Below, piece by piece: positions 18,298-28,150 of a DNA stretch of 64,000 bases. How positions within the stretch are numbered: position 1 is the first letter of the stretch; every line of letters begins with the position of its first letter. The notes under the pieces were generated by a model, which made no database searches, was not told the DNA's origin, and was given only the letters and a program-made list of their open reading frames with translations. This stretch comes from Ectopseudomonas mendocina (GTDB taxonomy: Bacteria > Pseudomonadota > Gammaproteobacteria > Pseudomonadales > Pseudomonadaceae): contig NZ_JADTQG010000010.1 of NCBI RefSeq assembly GCF_016008875.1, forward strand, positions 1 through 64,000, in the 5' to 3' direction. The translations under genes and the position numbers were made by a program.

Positions 18298-18531
18298 TCA
18301 CTCCACCACGCCGATGGTCGCACCCTTGGCGACCACGGCATCTTCGTCTTCGAGAATCTTCAGCACGCCGGCAGCTGGCGCCTCGATCTCGAACTGGGCT
18401 TTCTCCGACATGATCTCGGCCACCAGGTCGCCCTGGCCGACTTCGGCGCCGTCGCCGACCAGCCAGGCGGTGATTACGGCCTCGGCGTCGCCTTCCCAGA
18501 GGTCGTGGGGAATCAGAATTGGCTTGGACAT
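18298..18531 (-). CDS. Free-standing lipoyl (biotinyl/lipoyl) domain protein
   Basis: 77 residues, a single lipoyl hammerhead domain. The modified lysine is in MSEKAQFEI near residue 44, flanked by APAAGVL. It would carry the acyl group between E1, the separate E2 catalytic protein and E3. The gene lies 3 bp after E1-beta and 4 bp before E2. Splitting the lipoyl domain from E2 is known but uncommon; it suits the adjacent lipoate ligase. Confidence 0.85.
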   Translation of the reverse strand: MSKPILIPHDLWEGDAEAVITAWLVGDGAEVGQGDLVAEIMSEKAQFEIEAPAAGVLKILEDEDAVVAKGATIGVVE

Positions 18532-18534
18532 GGC

Positions 18535-19560
18535 TTACTCCTCGTGCTTGAGCTTCTGGTAGGCCGCGATGATCTTCGCGGCGGATGGCAGCGCCCACTG
18601 TTCCATGGGCGGGGTGAAGGGAATCGGGATATCCGGAAAGGCCACCCGCTGCGGGCTGGCCTTGAGCATGCCGATGTCGTGCTCGACCACGCTGGCGATG
18701 ATCTCGCCACTGACGCCGAAGCTGTGGTAGTCCTCGTCGACCACGATCAGCCGCCCGGTCTTGCGCACCGAGGCGATGACGTGCTCGCGATCCAGCGGCA
18801 CCAGGCTGCGCAAGTCGATGACTTCGGCGCTGACGCCCTGCTGCGCCAGCTGCTGCGCCGCACGCAGGGCGTGATGCACCCCGGCGCCGAGGCTGACGAT
18901 GCTCACGTCCGTGCCCTCGCGCACCGTCCTGGCCTTGCCGATCTCCACCAGGTACGGCTCTTCCGGCACCGCCACCGTGGCGCCCTTCTCAGTTCCCAGC
19001 CAGCCCATGCCCTGCAGCGCCTTGTGGAACAGGTAGACCACCGGATTGTCGTCGCGAATCGCCGCGGTCATCAGGCCCTTGGCGTCGTAGGCGTTGCTCG
19101 GCACCACCACCTTCATGCCCGGCAGGTGGGCGAAGGTGCCGTACAGGCACTGCGAATGCTGGCCGGCGTCGGAGTAGCCGGCGCCGGTGGAGGCCATCAG
19201 CACCATGGGCACGCTGACCTTGCCGCCGGAGAAGTAGGTGTTCTTCGCCATCAGGTTGTAGATGGCGTCCATGCACACGCCGAAGAAGTCGACGAACATC
19301 AGCTCGACGATCGGCCGCATGCCGTCGGAGGCCGCGCCGACGGCGGCACCGATAAAGGCGGTCTCGGAGATCGGCGTGTCGCGGACACGCGCGTTGCCGA
19401 ACTCCTCATGCAGGCCACGGGTATTGCCGAACACCCCGCCGAGCTGGCCGATATCCTCGCCCATCACGAATACCCGGGGGTCGAGGCGCATTTCCTGGGC
19501 CACCGCCTCGGCCATGGCGCGGGCGATGGTGAGTTTGCGTTCTTTCACTTGGCTGCTCAT
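18535..19560 (-). CDS. 2-oxoacid/acetoin dehydrogenase E1 component, beta subunit
   Basis: 341 residues from the ATG at 19560 (a GTG one codon earlier is possible). Typical E1-beta (transketolase pyrimidine-binding plus C-terminal domain): GEDIGQLGGVFGNT, SETAFIGAAVGAA, VPSNAYDAKGLM and VDEDYHSFGVSGEI. It pairs with E1-alpha, 15 bp upstream, to make the ThDP-dependent enzyme that cleaves the C-C bond next to a carbonyl and passes the acyl group to lipoate. The closest named relative is AcoB of acetoin dehydrogenase, but the substrate is not proven. Confidence 0.85.
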   Translation of the reverse strand: MSSQVKERKLTIARAMAEAVAQEMRLDPRVFVMGEDIGQLGGVFGNTRGLHEEFGNARVRDTPISETAFIGAAVGAASDGMRPIVELMFVDFFGVCMDAIYNLMAKNTYFSGGKVSVPMVLMASTGAGYSDAGQHSQCLYGTFAHLPGMKVVVPSNAYDAKGLMTAAIRDDNPVVYLFHKALQGMGWLGTEKGATVAVPEEPYLVEIGKARTVREGTDVSIVSLGAGVHHALRAAQQLAQQGVSAEVIDLRSLVPLDREHVIASVRKTGRLIVVDEDYHSFGVSGEIIASVVEHDIGMLKASPQRVAFPDIPIPFTPPMEQWALPSAAKIIAAYQKLKHEE

Positions 19561-19575
19561 CACTGCGATTCCTGT

Positions 19576-20565
19576 TCAGACGAAGACGAAGTCGAGGGCT
19601 TCTTGCGGTGCCGGGTAGGCACTGTCGCGGGCGAACTGCACCGCGGCGTCGATCCGGCCACGGGCGACTTCCTCGAGTCCGGCCAGGGTCGGCTCATCGG
19701 CCACGCCCAGCGCCATCAGGCGCTGGCGGTAGGCGGGGATCGGGTCCTTGGCCAGCAGGGCCTCCTTCTCGCCGGCCGGGCGATAGGTCTCGCCGTCGCC
19801 CATGAAGTGGCCGGCCAGTCGGTGGGTCTCGATCTCGATCAGGCTCGGCCCCTCGCCGGCGCGGGCGCGGGCGATGGCTTCGCCTGCGGCGGCGAAGATG
19901 GCGTCGGCGTCGTTGCCCGGGACGAACACGCCAGGCATGCCGTAGGCGGCGGCACGCAGGTAGTTTCGCTCTATGGCGGTCGAGGCGGCCTTGGCCACCG
20001 AGATGCCCCAGGCGTTATCCTCGATGACGAACACCACCGGCAGCTTCCACAGAGCAGCCAGGTTGAGGGTCTCGTGGAAGGCGCCCTGGTTCGCCGCGCC
20101 CTCGCCGAGGAAGGCCACCGCCACGCCAGGCTTGCCCTGCAGTTGGCGCGACAGCGCCGCGCCGACCGCCGGGCCCATGCCCTGGGCGATGATCCCGGAG
20201 CAGGAGAAGTTCACCCGTGCATCGAACAGGTGCATATGGCCGCCCCTACCGCCGGAGAGACCGGTGGCCTTACCGAAGATCTCGGCGACCATCTCATCCA
20301 AATCGACACCCTTGGCCACGGCGATGTGGTGTGGGCGGTGGGTGGCGGTGACGATGTCTTCTGCGCCGAGATGGGCGCAGACGCCGACGGCGCAGGGCTC
20401 CTGACCGTTGGACAGATGCATCTCGCCGGGAATCGGGCCGTTGGCCATGTTGAAGACCGGCGTCTTACCCTCCATGTAGATGCGTTCGATGGACTCTTCC
20501 AGGTAACGGCTGACGAGCATCTGCTCGAACATCCAGAGACGCTGGGCATTGCTGGGTGTGGTCAT
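19576..20565 (-). CDS. 2-oxoacid/acetoin dehydrogenase E1 component, alpha subunit
   Basis: A 329-residue ThDP-binding subunit. The cofactor motif is GEGAANQGAFHETLNLA (near residue 165) ending in EDN, and GGRGGHMH lies near residue 105. Length and composition match AcoA-type E1-alpha. The start at 20565 has GAGGAG 9 bp upstream. No E3 (dihydrolipoyl dehydrogenase) gene lies in the cassette, so the complex must borrow the host Lpd. Confidence 0.85.
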   Translation of the reverse strand: MTTPSNAQRLWMFEQMLVSRYLEESIERIYMEGKTPVFNMANGPIPGEMHLSNGQEPCAVGVCAHLGAEDIVTATHRPHHIAVAKGVDLDEMVAEIFGKATGLSGGRGGHMHLFDARVNFSCSGIIAQGMGPAVGAALSRQLQGKPGVAVAFLGEGAANQGAFHETLNLAALWKLPVVFVIEDNAWGISVAKAASTAIERNYLRAAAYGMPGVFVPGNDADAIFAAAGEAIARARAGEGPSLIEIETHRLAGHFMGDGETYRPAGEKEALLAKDPIPAYRQRLMALGVADEPTLAGLEEVARGRIDAAVQFARDSAYPAPQEALDFVFV

Positions 20566-20577
20566 GGAATCGGCTCC

Positions 20578-22158
20578 TCAGAGGGCGCGCTGGCTGAGCA
20601 GCGTGCCGATGTGTTCGGCCTGGCGCAGGGCCAGGGCGACGATGGTCAGGGTCGGGTTCTGCCCGCCGCTGGTGGTGAACTGGCTGCCGTCGGAGACGAA
20701 CAGGTTGGGGATGTCGTGGCTCTGCCCCCACTTGTTCACCACGCCGTCGGCGGCCTTGGCGCTCATGCGGTTGGTGCCCATGTTGTGACTGGCCGGATAG
20801 GACGGCAGGCGGATCACCTCGGTGGCGCCGACCGCCTCGTAGCACTTGCGGGTCTGCTCCACGCCGTGGTCGCGCATGGCGTTGTCAAAGGGGTGGTCGT
20901 CCTTGTGCACCACCGGAACCGGCAGGCCGTACTGGTCCTTCTCGCTGCCGTGCAGGGTGATGCGATTGCTCTCCATAGGCAGGTCCTCGCCGCACAGCCA
21001 GACCCCGGACATGTGGTCGTAGCGCTCCATCTTGGCGGCGAAGCCACGGCCCCAGCCCTGCGGCGTCGGGTCGAGGAAGGCGGACATGAACGGCAGGCCG
21101 AGGGAGAGGATCTCCAGCCGGTAGCCGCCGACGAAGCCGCGCGAGGTGTCGTTGTAGGACTCGTCGGAGATGATCCCGGCACAGGTGGTGCCGCGGTACA
21201 TGTGCACCGGCTTGGGCAGCACCGCATAGATGCCGGCGGTGGTGTGGCACATGTAGTTGCGCCCGACCTGACCGGAGGAGTTGGCCATGCCGTCCTTGAA
21301 CAGCGACGACTCGGAGTTGAGCAGCAGGCGCGGCGACTCGATGGAGTTGCCGGCCACGCACACCACCCTCGCCTTCTGCCGCTGCTGGCGGCCTTCGGCG
21401 TCGGCGTAGACCACCCCGGTGACGCGCCCGCGAGCATCGTGCTCGATGCGCAGGGCCATGCTCTGCGGGCGCACCTCGCAATTTCCGGTGGCCTCGGCGC
21501 GGGGGATGTCGGTGTAGAGGGTCGACCACTTGGCGCCGATGCGGCAGCCCTGCATGCAGAAGCCGATCTGCATGCAACCGGGGCGGCTGTCGTAGGGCTG
21601 GGTGTTGATCGCCATCGGCCCGGACTGGATCTCCTTGTAGCCGATGCGCTGGGCACCCGCAGCCAGCACCTTGAACGAGTTGTGCCACTGGTGATAGGGC
21701 ATGCCAGTGCTCGGCCCGGTCACCCCCATGTGCTTCTCGGCCTTGACGTACCAGGGCTCCAGCTCCTCGTAGCTGAGCGGCCAGTCGAGCAGGTTGGCAC
21801 CCTTGATGTCGCCGTTCTCGCTGCGCATGCGGAACTCGAAGTCGCGAAAGCGCAGGGCCACGCCGGCCCAGTGCACCGAGCTGCCGCCCACCGCCTTGAC
21901 GATCCAGGCCGGCAGGTTCGGGTGGTTGCGCGCCACGTCCCAGCCGCCGGTGGCGATGCGTTTGTCGAGCCAGGAAATCTTGTTGAACATGGCCCACTCG
22001 TCGTTCTCGAGGTCGGCCATCTCGTAACGCTTGCCCGCCTCCAGCACCACGCTGCGGATGCCTTGCTTGGCCAGGGCATGGGCCAGCGTGCCACCGCCGG
22101 CGCCCGAGCCAATGATGACGACCACATCGCCGTCGTCCTGGGAAAATTTCGCTGCCAT
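20578..22158 (-). CDS. GMC-family oxidoreductase (flavoprotein dehydrogenase large subunit)
   Basis: 526 residues from the ATG at 22158, which has GAGGG at good distance (an ATG at 22173 lacks one). FAD-binding GSGAGGGTLA near residue 18 and the C-terminal GMC block DGSQFTTSGGQNPTLTI. It resembles the large subunit of gluconate 2-dehydrogenase/sorbitol dehydrogenase-type enzymes. It has no signal peptide and would be carried across the membrane by the Tat-targeted small subunit encoded just before it. It probably oxidises the primary substrate (alcohol or polyol) of the pathway. Confidence 0.82.
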   Translation of the reverse strand: MAAKFSQDDGDVVVIIGSGAGGGTLAHALAKQGIRSVVLEAGKRYEMADLENDEWAMFNKISWLDKRIATGGWDVARNHPNLPAWIVKAVGGSSVHWAGVALRFRDFEFRMRSENGDIKGANLLDWPLSYEELEPWYVKAEKHMGVTGPSTGMPYHQWHNSFKVLAAGAQRIGYKEIQSGPMAINTQPYDSRPGCMQIGFCMQGCRIGAKWSTLYTDIPRAEATGNCEVRPQSMALRIEHDARGRVTGVVYADAEGRQQRQKARVVCVAGNSIESPRLLLNSESSLFKDGMANSSGQVGRNYMCHTTAGIYAVLPKPVHMYRGTTCAGIISDESYNDTSRGFVGGYRLEILSLGLPFMSAFLDPTPQGWGRGFAAKMERYDHMSGVWLCGEDLPMESNRITLHGSEKDQYGLPVPVVHKDDHPFDNAMRDHGVEQTRKCYEAVGATEVIRLPSYPASHNMGTNRMSAKAADGVVNKWGQSHDIPNLFVSDGSQFTTSGGQNPTLTIVALALRQAEHIGTLLSQRAL

Positions 22159-22195
22159 GGGGTTAACCCTCATTGTTGGAATGGATTGCGCCGGT

Positions 22196-22714
22196 TCAGA
22201 GCCAGTCGAGGTCGTTGAAGCCGCGGGCGAGGTAGCCGCCCTTCTCCACCGACGAGCCCTCGTAGCCGAACAGTGGGAACAGCGTCTTGTTGTCGTAGAG
22301 GCCGAACATCAGCGCGCTGCGGGTCTCGCGGAAGAACGCCGTGGTCTCGATCTCGCGTAGCAGGGCGACACGATCGTCCTCGCTGGCGATCTCCTCGAAC
22401 GGCCGGGCGTGGCGGCTATGCGCACTTGCCTGGAGGGCCTGCAGGCCGTCGCGCACCAGCTGCGGCTGCTTGTCCAGCAGCTCAAGCAGGGCCTTGGCGT
22501 AGGGCGCATCGCCGAGGCGGTCATGGGGATAGATATCGCGGCCCATGCGCAGCAACCCGGCCGGCAGTTGCGGCAGCAGGTCGTCGGCGATGGTAGTGAC
22601 GGGGATCAGTTGGCCGCCGACGGCGGCGGCACCGATTAGCAGCGCGGACTGGCCCGACAGGTTGAGAAAGCGTCGGCGGCTCAGCGAGCCGGTGCGCGGG
22701 GAAGAGTCATGCAT
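22196..22714 (-). CDS. Tat-exported small subunit, gluconate 2-dehydrogenase subunit 3-like
   Basis: About 172 residues from the ATG at 22714, with GGAG 7 bp upstream. A twin-arginine signal (SRRRFLNLSGQSALLIGAAA) covers residues 12-31. The body fits the subunit-3 family that escorts the GMC flavoprotein through the Tat pore. It is the first gene of the operon, 22714 down to 16858. The cytochrome c subunit that usually completes the enzyme is missing here. Confidence 0.78.
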   Translation of the reverse strand: MHDSSPRTGSLSRRRFLNLSGQSALLIGAAAVGGQLIPVTTIADDLLPQLPAGLLRMGRDIYPHDRLGDAPYAKALLELLDKQPQLVRDGLQALQASAHSRHARPFEEIASEDDRVALLREIETTAFFRETRSALMFGLYDNKTLFPLFGYEGSSVEKGGYLARGFNDLDWL

Positions 22715-22819
22715 GGCAGAGCTCCAGGCTGTTACCGGCACGCCCGCAAGGTGGGGACGGGCGTGACCGCTGTTGTTGTTATTCGTCCGGGCGCCTTTCG
22801 GCCCCCTCGATAGCCATGG

Positions 22820-22836
22820 AGCAGTCAGCGTGCCAA
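22820..22836 (-). promoter_or_regulatory. Sigma-54 promoter of the GMC/dehydrogenase operon
   Basis: On the minus strand the bases read TTGGCACGCTGACTGCT, matching TGGCACG-N4-TTGC with one mismatch and correct GG-to-GC spacing. It lies about 105 bp upstream of the Tat-subunit start. Two activator palindromes sit 80-115 bp further up. Confidence 0.75.
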
Positions 22837-22899
22837 TGCCGAGAAACATGCATAACAAACTGATTTTGAAGGATTTTATATCTTTAACCTGCCTTCTCC

Positions 22900-22957
22900 T
22901 GTAAAGCCATAAGGCTTTACAGCTGTAAGCATCCGTCCGTAGGTTTTACAGCCGTAA
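22900..22957. promoter_or_regulatory. Paired upstream activator sites (TTACAGCTGTAA)
   Basis: The palindrome TTACAGCTGTAA lies at 22917-22928, and a one-mismatch copy TTACAGCCGTAA at 22946-22957, centre to centre 29 bp. A further perfect inverted repeat, TGTAAAGCC/GGCTTTACA, overlaps at 22900-22921. The same 12-mer recurs before the other two sigma-54 promoters of the cassette, so it is the likely operator of the AcoR-like activator. Confidence 0.75.
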
Positions 22958-22959
22958 CG

Positions 22960-22980
22960 AAAAAGGGGCCCGAAGCCCCC
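22960..22980 (-). terminator. Rho-independent terminator of the outer-membrane channel gene
   Basis: On the minus strand: GGGGC-TTCGG-GCCCC followed by TTTTT, 27-47 bp after the stop of the 23007-23930 gene. It separates that gene from the operator region of the next leftward operon. Confidence 0.8.
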
Positions 22981-23006
22981 TTCCCTGCATGGCGCGCCGA
23001 CCGCGC

Positions 23007-23930
23007 TCAGAACACCTGCAGCAGGCGAATATTCAGCCGGTGTTCCTCGCGAAAGCCGTTCTCCACCGCGAAATCCCGCCCGTAAGTGGCCGCCACCTGG
23101 GTCTTGGGCAGGAAGAACCAGGAGAAGCCCAGCGACCATTTGCCGGTCTCCTGGCGGTCGTCCAGCCACAGCTTGTCGACACGACTCTCGCCGCCGTCGA
23201 GCCAGGAAACCCCGGCGCGCAGGTCTACCGCCTGCGTCAGCTGATAGCGCAGGAAACCCTGGTACTGGTAGCTGGGCTTCTGCCGCTGGGTCCAACGGGC
23301 GCTGCCATGCTGGTTGTTGCGGCCGTAAAACATCACGTCGGCAGCCAGATCCAGGGACAGCCGCTCGCTCAGCGCCTCGACATAGCCAAGCTGCAAGTTC
23401 AGCTTCCACCGGTTCTCGCCGAGATTGAGCGGCTCGTCGGCGTCGTACTCGCCGAGCGGCAGGAACAGGTAGGGGGTGACGCCCAGGTAGCGACCGCGCT
23501 CGGGCTCATCGATCAGCCACAGCGGCATGGCCAGGATCGGGTCCGCCAGGCCGCTGGTGTCCTCCAGCCCCCGCCGCCCGTCCAGACGGCCGAAGGGCAG
23601 CAGCACCTGGGGCGCGACCCGGTAGCCGGCCAGGTCGGTGTAATGCACCAGGCGCAGGATGCCGATCTGCGAGTCGAGCCCCGGCGAGTCCGCTTGGCGC
23701 TGACCGGCGCGGTACAGGCGGTCACGCTCCGCCGCCTGCAGGTAGAGCAGGCCCAGGGTGGTGCCCGCGGGCGCTGCGACGTAATCGCCGGCATCCAGAT
23801 CCAGCGCGGCGGCAGGTGAAGTGACAGACACACCACTGATTAGCAGCACCAGGCCCCAGGCGGTGACCCGGGTGCAGTTGTCGAGCGAGAGCGGAGCAAG
23901 CGGATTACTCAGTTGGATAGAAGGCAGCAT
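23007..23930 (-). CDS. Outer-membrane channel, phenol-degradation MetA-pathway family
   Basis: A 307-residue protein with an N-terminal signal (hydrophobic stretch 23-42 ending in PAAALDLD), amphipathic beta-strands and a C-terminal aromatic residue (LLQVF), all typical of an outer-membrane barrel. The family (called phenol_MetA_deg or SphA-like) sits beside catabolic clusters for hydrophobic substrates and is thought to let them in. Its own sigma-54 promoter and operator lie upstream. GAGG precedes the start by 8 bp. Confidence 0.7.
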   Translation of the reverse strand: MLPSIQLSNPLAPLSLDNCTRVTAWGLVLLISGVSVTSPAAALDLDAGDYVAAPAGTTLGLLYLQAAERDRLYRAGQRQADSPGLDSQIGILRLVHYTDLAGYRVAPQVLLPFGRLDGRRGLEDTSGLADPILAMPLWLIDEPERGRYLGVTPYLFLPLGEYDADEPLNLGENRWKLNLQLGYVEALSERLSLDLAADVMFYGRNNQHGSARWTQRQKPSYQYQGFLRYQLTQAVDLRAGVSWLDGGESRVDKLWLDDRQETGKWSLGFSWFFLPKTQVAATYGRDFAVENGFREEHRLNIRLLQVF

Positions 23931-23983
23931 CGATCATCCTCGTTTTTTGTTGTAGTTCCCCGATGGGGCCGGGGCAACGAGGC

Positions 23984-23998
23984 GCAGGATGTGTGCCA
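23984..23998 (-). promoter_or_regulatory. Sigma-54 promoter of the outer-membrane channel gene
   Basis: The minus strand reads TGGCACACATCCTGC: a perfect -24 element and CTGC at -12 with correct spacing, about 55 bp from the start codon. Confidence 0.75.
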
Positions 23999-24078
23999 GG
24001 CCCTGCAGAAGGCAGGCAAGCTATTGAATAGGAAGTACTTTTCGAGCAACTGACGACTACCAGCGTGCGGCCGTGGGC

Positions 24079-24090
24079 TTACAGCTGTAA
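24079..24090. promoter_or_regulatory. Upstream activator site TTACAGCTGTAA
   Basis: A perfect 12-bp palindrome (14 bp counting CTTACAGCTGTAAG), centred 87 bp above the -24 element at 23998. It also lies about 150 bp before the activator gene on the other strand, so the activator may also influence its own expression. Confidence 0.75.
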
Positions 24091-24232
24091 GGCCTGACCG
24101 CGACCAAAGGGCAGATGACGGCAGGACGCTAAACTCGTAAGGTGATTGCAACCGTGCCAGCCCGCCCCGCGTGCTGCAGCCGCACAAGAACAAGATCGTC
24201 ACGGAGCGCCGGCCCGGCGCCCGGGAGGCCGC

Positions 24233-26182
<1,950 letters not shown>

Positions 26183-26231
26183 CGCCTGAGCCGGCCCCGA
26201 CGGACCGGACCGGCCTGGCGCAGGCGCCGGA

Positions 26232-26783
26232 TCAGCGCTCTGGACTGCGCGGGTCCCACAGCAGGCGCGTCAGCCCCTGCTCGTAGGCCATCCCCTGGGG
26301 AAAGCTCACCAACTCCAGTTGCAGCCCCCAGGGCGCCAGGAAGTACACCCAGGTCAGGCCCCTGGCCGGCCCGTCGGTGAAGGTCGAGGGCGTGTCCAGC
26401 ACCTGCACGCTGCGCGACTTCAGGTAGTCCACTGCAGCGTCCATGTCGTCCACGTAGAACGCCAGGTGATGCCCGCCGACATCGCTGTTTCGCGGCAGGC
26501 GGCGATTCTGGTCCGGCGCGCTGTATTCGAATACTTCTAGGTTGGTGCCGTTGCCGCAGCGCAGCATCTGGAAGTCGCGGATGGCCGCGCGCGGATGCAC
26601 GTTGAGATGGCGCTCCATCCAGTCGTCGTCGAAGCGGAACTCACCGAAGGTGAAATACGGCTCGCAGCCGAGCACCTCCACGAAGAAGGCAACCGCCTCG
26701 GCCAGGTTCGGTACGGTGATGCCGATATGCTGCATGCCGCGCATGCCCGGCAGGGCGTCGTTGGTAGTGTGCTTGTGGGTCAT
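26232..26783 (-). CDS. VOC (glyoxalase/dioxygenase fold) protein
   Basis: 183 residues from the ATG at 26783. Two beta-alpha-beta-beta-beta modules: the first starts QHIGITVPNLAEAVAFFVEV, the second HHLAFYVDDMDAAVDYL. Candidate metal ligands are His in QHIG, Glu in NLEVFEY, His in GHHLAF and Glu in LQLELV. It could act as a lyase, isomerase or dioxygenase; the sequence does not say which. It is controlled by its own sigma-54 promoter with the shared operator, so it belongs to the pathway. Confidence 0.78.
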   Translation of the reverse strand: MTHKHTTNDALPGMRGMQHIGITVPNLAEAVAFFVEVLGCEPYFTFGEFRFDDDWMERHLNVHPRAAIRDFQMLRCGNGTNLEVFEYSAPDQNRRLPRNSDVGGHHLAFYVDDMDAAVDYLKSRSVQVLDTPSTFTDGPARGLTWVYFLAPWGLQLELVSFPQGMAYEQGLTRLLWDPRSPER

Positions 26784-26840
26784 TAGCTTCTCGCCTGTTG
26801 TTGTTCGGGATTCGGCAGCCGGTGCTGCCAAACTCACCTG

Positions 26841-26856
26841 TGCACGCCCAATGCCA
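26841..26856 (-). promoter_or_regulatory. Sigma-54 promoter of the VOC gene
   Basis: The minus strand reads TGGCATTGGGCGTGCA, matching the -24 GG and -12 GC elements at the required spacing, about 60 bp before the start codon. Less perfect than the other two. Confidence 0.6.
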
Positions 26857-26920
26857 CTCGCCAAGCTATTGATTCAAAATGAAATCGTGACACTCTCCGA
26901 CCATGGCGGTGTAAACATCT

Positions 26921-26932
26921 TTACAGCTGTAA
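26921..26932. promoter_or_regulatory. Upstream activator site TTACAGCTGTAA
   Basis: The same perfect palindrome, centred about 70 bp above the VOC -24 element. As at 22900, a second half-palindrome TGTAAA lies just to its left (26910-26915), making TGTAAA-N4-TTTACA. Confidence 0.75.
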
Positions 26933-27023
26933 GGCTGCAACGGTAGGCGCCTCCCTACCCTAGCCTCGACCTCTGCACTTTCTAAGCAGCGAGCGCGCTA
27001 AGAATGACAACATGCTTGGTCAG

Positions 27024-27876
27024 CGTACTGACTGCTTGCACTTGGTTAGCCCAGAGACCGAAGAAAATTCGGTAGAGGCCGTCTGCCAATCCTGTTGATG
27101 TGGCACTGGTCACAAGTGGCGAGCGGCCTAGTTCCTATTCCGTTGCTGGTGCAGGCCATGGCTGCATTTCCGCTGCTCTCCAACACCGCCTCTTTGCGTC
27201 TGTCGCCGGGCCGACAGAGCCTGCGCGCTACGCTTGCTGGTGGCGCCTGTGAGATTGGTGGAATGGCGGTCTTGCTGTTTCCTCTCACCCTATCACGGCG
27301 TTCTCGCCGTCAAGGGCGCATGCGCTTCGCACGCTTGCGGCGGGGCCGGCTATCGCCCCCTGACTGCTGCGCTGCGCCGTGCTTGGCCGGTTCCGGGCAA
27401 TTCCGCCCGAGCAACTGGAGCATGATCATGTCGCAGCTTTCTCTCGCCTTTGACAGTTCCCTGATGATTCGCGACGAGCAAGGTCGCTATCTACCTGCTA
27501 CTGCAGAGCAGATCCTGGACGCTGCTCGCAAGGTGATCGATCAGAAGGTTCAGCGAGGCTCAGCCTTCACGTCTTCGGAGCTGGTCAAGGAGTACTTGAT
27601 CGCGAAGCTGGGTGGCTTTGAGCACGAGGTTTTTTCAGCGCTGTTTCTGGATGCCAAGCATCGCTTGATCCAGTATGTCGAGATATTCCGCGGCACCATC
27701 GACAGTGCGTCTGTGTACCCGCGCGAGGTAGCCAAGGAAGCACTGCGCCTGAATGCTGCGGCAGTGATCTTCGCGCACAACCATCCAAGCGGAAATCCAG
27801 AGCCAAGCCAGGCTGACAAGGTGCTCACACAACGTTTGAAAGAAGCCTTGGCGCTGGTCGATGTCCGCTCGCTGGA
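27024..27876. repeat. Direct repeat, right copy (radC and its leader)
   Basis: Same orientation as the left copy at 15945-16801; coding positions differ by a constant 11075 bp. The two copies bracket the catabolic cassette. The leader (27024-27427) is non-coding and about 400 bp long in both copies. Confidence 0.85.
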
Positions 27877-27934
27877 TCACATCATCGTGGCAGGCCAAAG
27901 CACCTTATCCTTCGCCGAGCATGGATTGCTATGA
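27428..27934 (+). CDS. radC: RadC-like JAB-domain protein, complete copy
   Basis: 168 residues, the normal length for island-type RadC, ending SLDHIIVAGQSTLSFAEHGLL. JAMM motif AHNHPSGNPEPSQAD near residue 116. An ATG at 27422 is an alternative start. The intact C-terminus shows what the left copy lost. Confidence 0.88.
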   Translation: MSQLSLAFDSSLMIRDEQGRYLPATAEQILDAARKVIDQKVQRGSAFTSSELVKEYLIAKLGGFEHEVFSALFLDAKHRLIQYVEIFRGTIDSASVYPREVAKEALRLNAAAVIFAHNHPSGNPEPSQADKVLTQRLKEALALVDVRSLDHIIVAGQSTLSFAEHGLL

Positions 27935-27937
27935 ACC

Positions 27938-27960
27938 AAGGGGGCTGAGCCCCCTTTTTG
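27938..27960 (+). terminator. Rho-independent terminator after radC
   Basis: GGGGGCT-GA-AGCCCCC-type hairpin followed by TTTTT, immediately after the radC stop. The 190 bp from here to the histidine kinase gene show nothing further. Confidence 0.85.
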
Positions 27961-28150
27961 CTGCGCCCTTTCAGGCGTGCGTACGCATGTTGAGCCGGTT
28001 CATCTAGTCCACGCCCTTGGCTTTCTTGGTGTTTGGACGCGAGCTTGTGAGCATCCTCCTGGAAGTGCCTCTCGAGGCGTAACTCAAAAAATGATCGCCT
28101 GCGATCAGATGAGACTCTTGCTTGGACGGCAATACAGTTGCTGGTGATGT

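Noticed and set aside
18178..22218. A rightward open frame of about 1346 codons opposite the dehydrogenase operon
   Set aside because: It is antisense to five well-recognised genes, has no domain I know and a His/Gly/Ala/Val-rich composition typical of the reverse complement of high-GC coding DNA.
26805..26825. Second possible sigma-54 promoter for the VOC gene (TGGCAGCACCGGCTGC on the minus strand)
   Set aside because: The distance from GG to GC is one base too long; the site at 26841-26856 has the correct spacing.
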